Shown here: piece by piece, positions 6,650 to 7,157 of the stretch
How the letters are laid out: every line of letters starts with the position of its first letter
Numbering within the stretch: the first letter of the stretch is position 1
From: Bacteroidales bacterium
GTDB lineage: Bacteria; Bacteroidota; Bacteroidia; Bacteroidales; NBLH01
Assembly (NCBI GenBank): GCA_026988445.1
Contig: JALSLF010000569.1
Coordinates: 1 to 7,157, forward strand
Reading direction: 5' to 3'
Length of the DNA: 7,157 bases
Program-made: the position numbers and the translations under genes
Notes under the pieces: model-generated
Database searches by the model: none
What the model saw: only the letters and a program-made list of their open reading frames with translations
What the model was told of the DNA's origin: nothing

Positions 6650-7157
6650 TAATAAACAGTTATATCATATTTAGAAGGCACTTTAAAAGAAAAACGAAGT
6701 TCCTTGTTCTTCTGCACTTTTAAATAATCAATATCAATATTTGTATATTTATCATCAGAAAAACTAACAATTGAAATAGATTTTGGTATATTTTTGAAAT
6801 CCTCAGAAAATAAATCAATAAATTTTATGTTCATCATGCGTTTATTAGCTAAATCATTCACTTTTGATTCTTTAATATGATAATCGTTAGGCGCAATGAC
6901 AATTAATTGCTCTATATTACTAATAGTTTTTCTATATAGTTGAATATCATTAATTTGCTTTTTAAAAACATAATTATTAATAAACTGCTCTTTTAAATCC
7001 ATGGTTTTATCCTTCGGATAAATAAATAAACGATTAGTCAAAATATTTTGAATATCTTGATAATCTACAGAAATATTCAATGAATCGGATAAATACTTAT
7101 AAGCAGCTTTAGTAAGATGCGAAGACAATCTATCCATAATAAATACACTATCCTTCG
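6649..7157 (-). CDS. DUF4292 family protein, C-terminal 168 residues; 5' end outside window
   Basis: The frame is open to the right edge: codons KDSVFI precede the Met at 7137. That Met is therefore internal and the true start lies beyond the window. The segment KDSVFIMDRLSSHL resembles the PDSV...nRL motif of DUF4292 proteins. It is followed by a YKYLSDSLNISVDYQDIQ stretch (7101-7048) and INDIQLYRKTI, IEQLIVIAPN and YTNIDIDYLKVQ strands, which suggest alternating beta strands. As I recall, DUF4292 proteins are Bacteroidota lipoproteins or periplasmic proteins with a fold likened to LolA, and often stand just before an envC-like gene, as here. The N terminus, where a lipobox could be checked, is missing. 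It shares one base with the next start (TAATG). Function is unknown; a role in the envelope is inference from context. The family call rests on motif memory and position. Confidence 0.75.
   Translation of the reverse strand, partial: KDSVFIMDRLSSHLTKAAYKYLSDSLNISVDYQDIQNILTNRLFIYPKDKTMDLKEQFINNYVFKKQINDIQLYRKTISNIEQLIVIAPNDYHIKESKVNDLANKRMMNIKFIDLFSEDFKNIPKSISIVSFSDDKYTNIDIDYLKVQKNKELRFSFKVPSKYDITVY

Noticed and set aside
6649..7137. A complete 162-residue gene starting at the ATG at 7137
   Set aside because: The frame stays open upstream to the window edge, and the upstream codons continue the DUF4292 PDSV-type motif, so this Met is internal.

Overview
This 7.2-kb window is AT-rich and gene-dense, and every gene lies on the minus strand, so transcription runs from right to left. 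The gene content points to the phylum Bacteroidota: a DUF4292 protein followed by an EnvC-like protein, then a DUF4175 protein, an RsbW-like ATP-binding protein, ybeY and mnmG. The near-absence of Shine-Dalgarno sequences and the Bacteroidota-type YbeY and EnvC sequences fit this. I cannot place it below phylum. It looks like core chromosome: I see no tRNA or rRNA gene, insertion sequence, CRISPR array or phage gene.

Layout in the direction of transcription. First comes a two-gene envelope unit (7157 to 5468). It holds the 3' part of a DUF4292 gene, cut by the right edge, and a secreted coiled-coil/LytM protein of the EnvC type whose start overlaps the previous stop by one base (TAATG). A 97-bp gap follows. 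It holds a small hairpin overlapping the envC stop, which may be a weak terminator, and a TAnnTTTG box that may be a promoter -7 element.

The second unit (5370 to 1) holds four genes with gaps of 26, 1 and 10 bp: a 1100-residue membrane-anchored DUF4175 protein with a long coiled coil, a 132-residue GHKL ATP-binding protein of the anti-sigma kinase type, the rRNA-maturation RNase YbeY, and the first 400 residues of the tRNA-modification enzyme MnmG, cut by the left edge.

Two functional themes sit side by side: cell-envelope or peptidoglycan work (DUF4292, EnvC-like, DUF4175) and RNA maturation or translation (YbeY, MnmG), with a possible regulatory kinase between them. The most noteworthy points are the uncharacterised DUF4175 protein next to an RsbW-like protein with no partner in view, the altered active-site residues of YbeY, and the loss of all expected zinc ligands in the EnvC-like LytM domain. 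I found no clear undescribed system; the DUF4175/ATP-binding pair is the best candidate for one.
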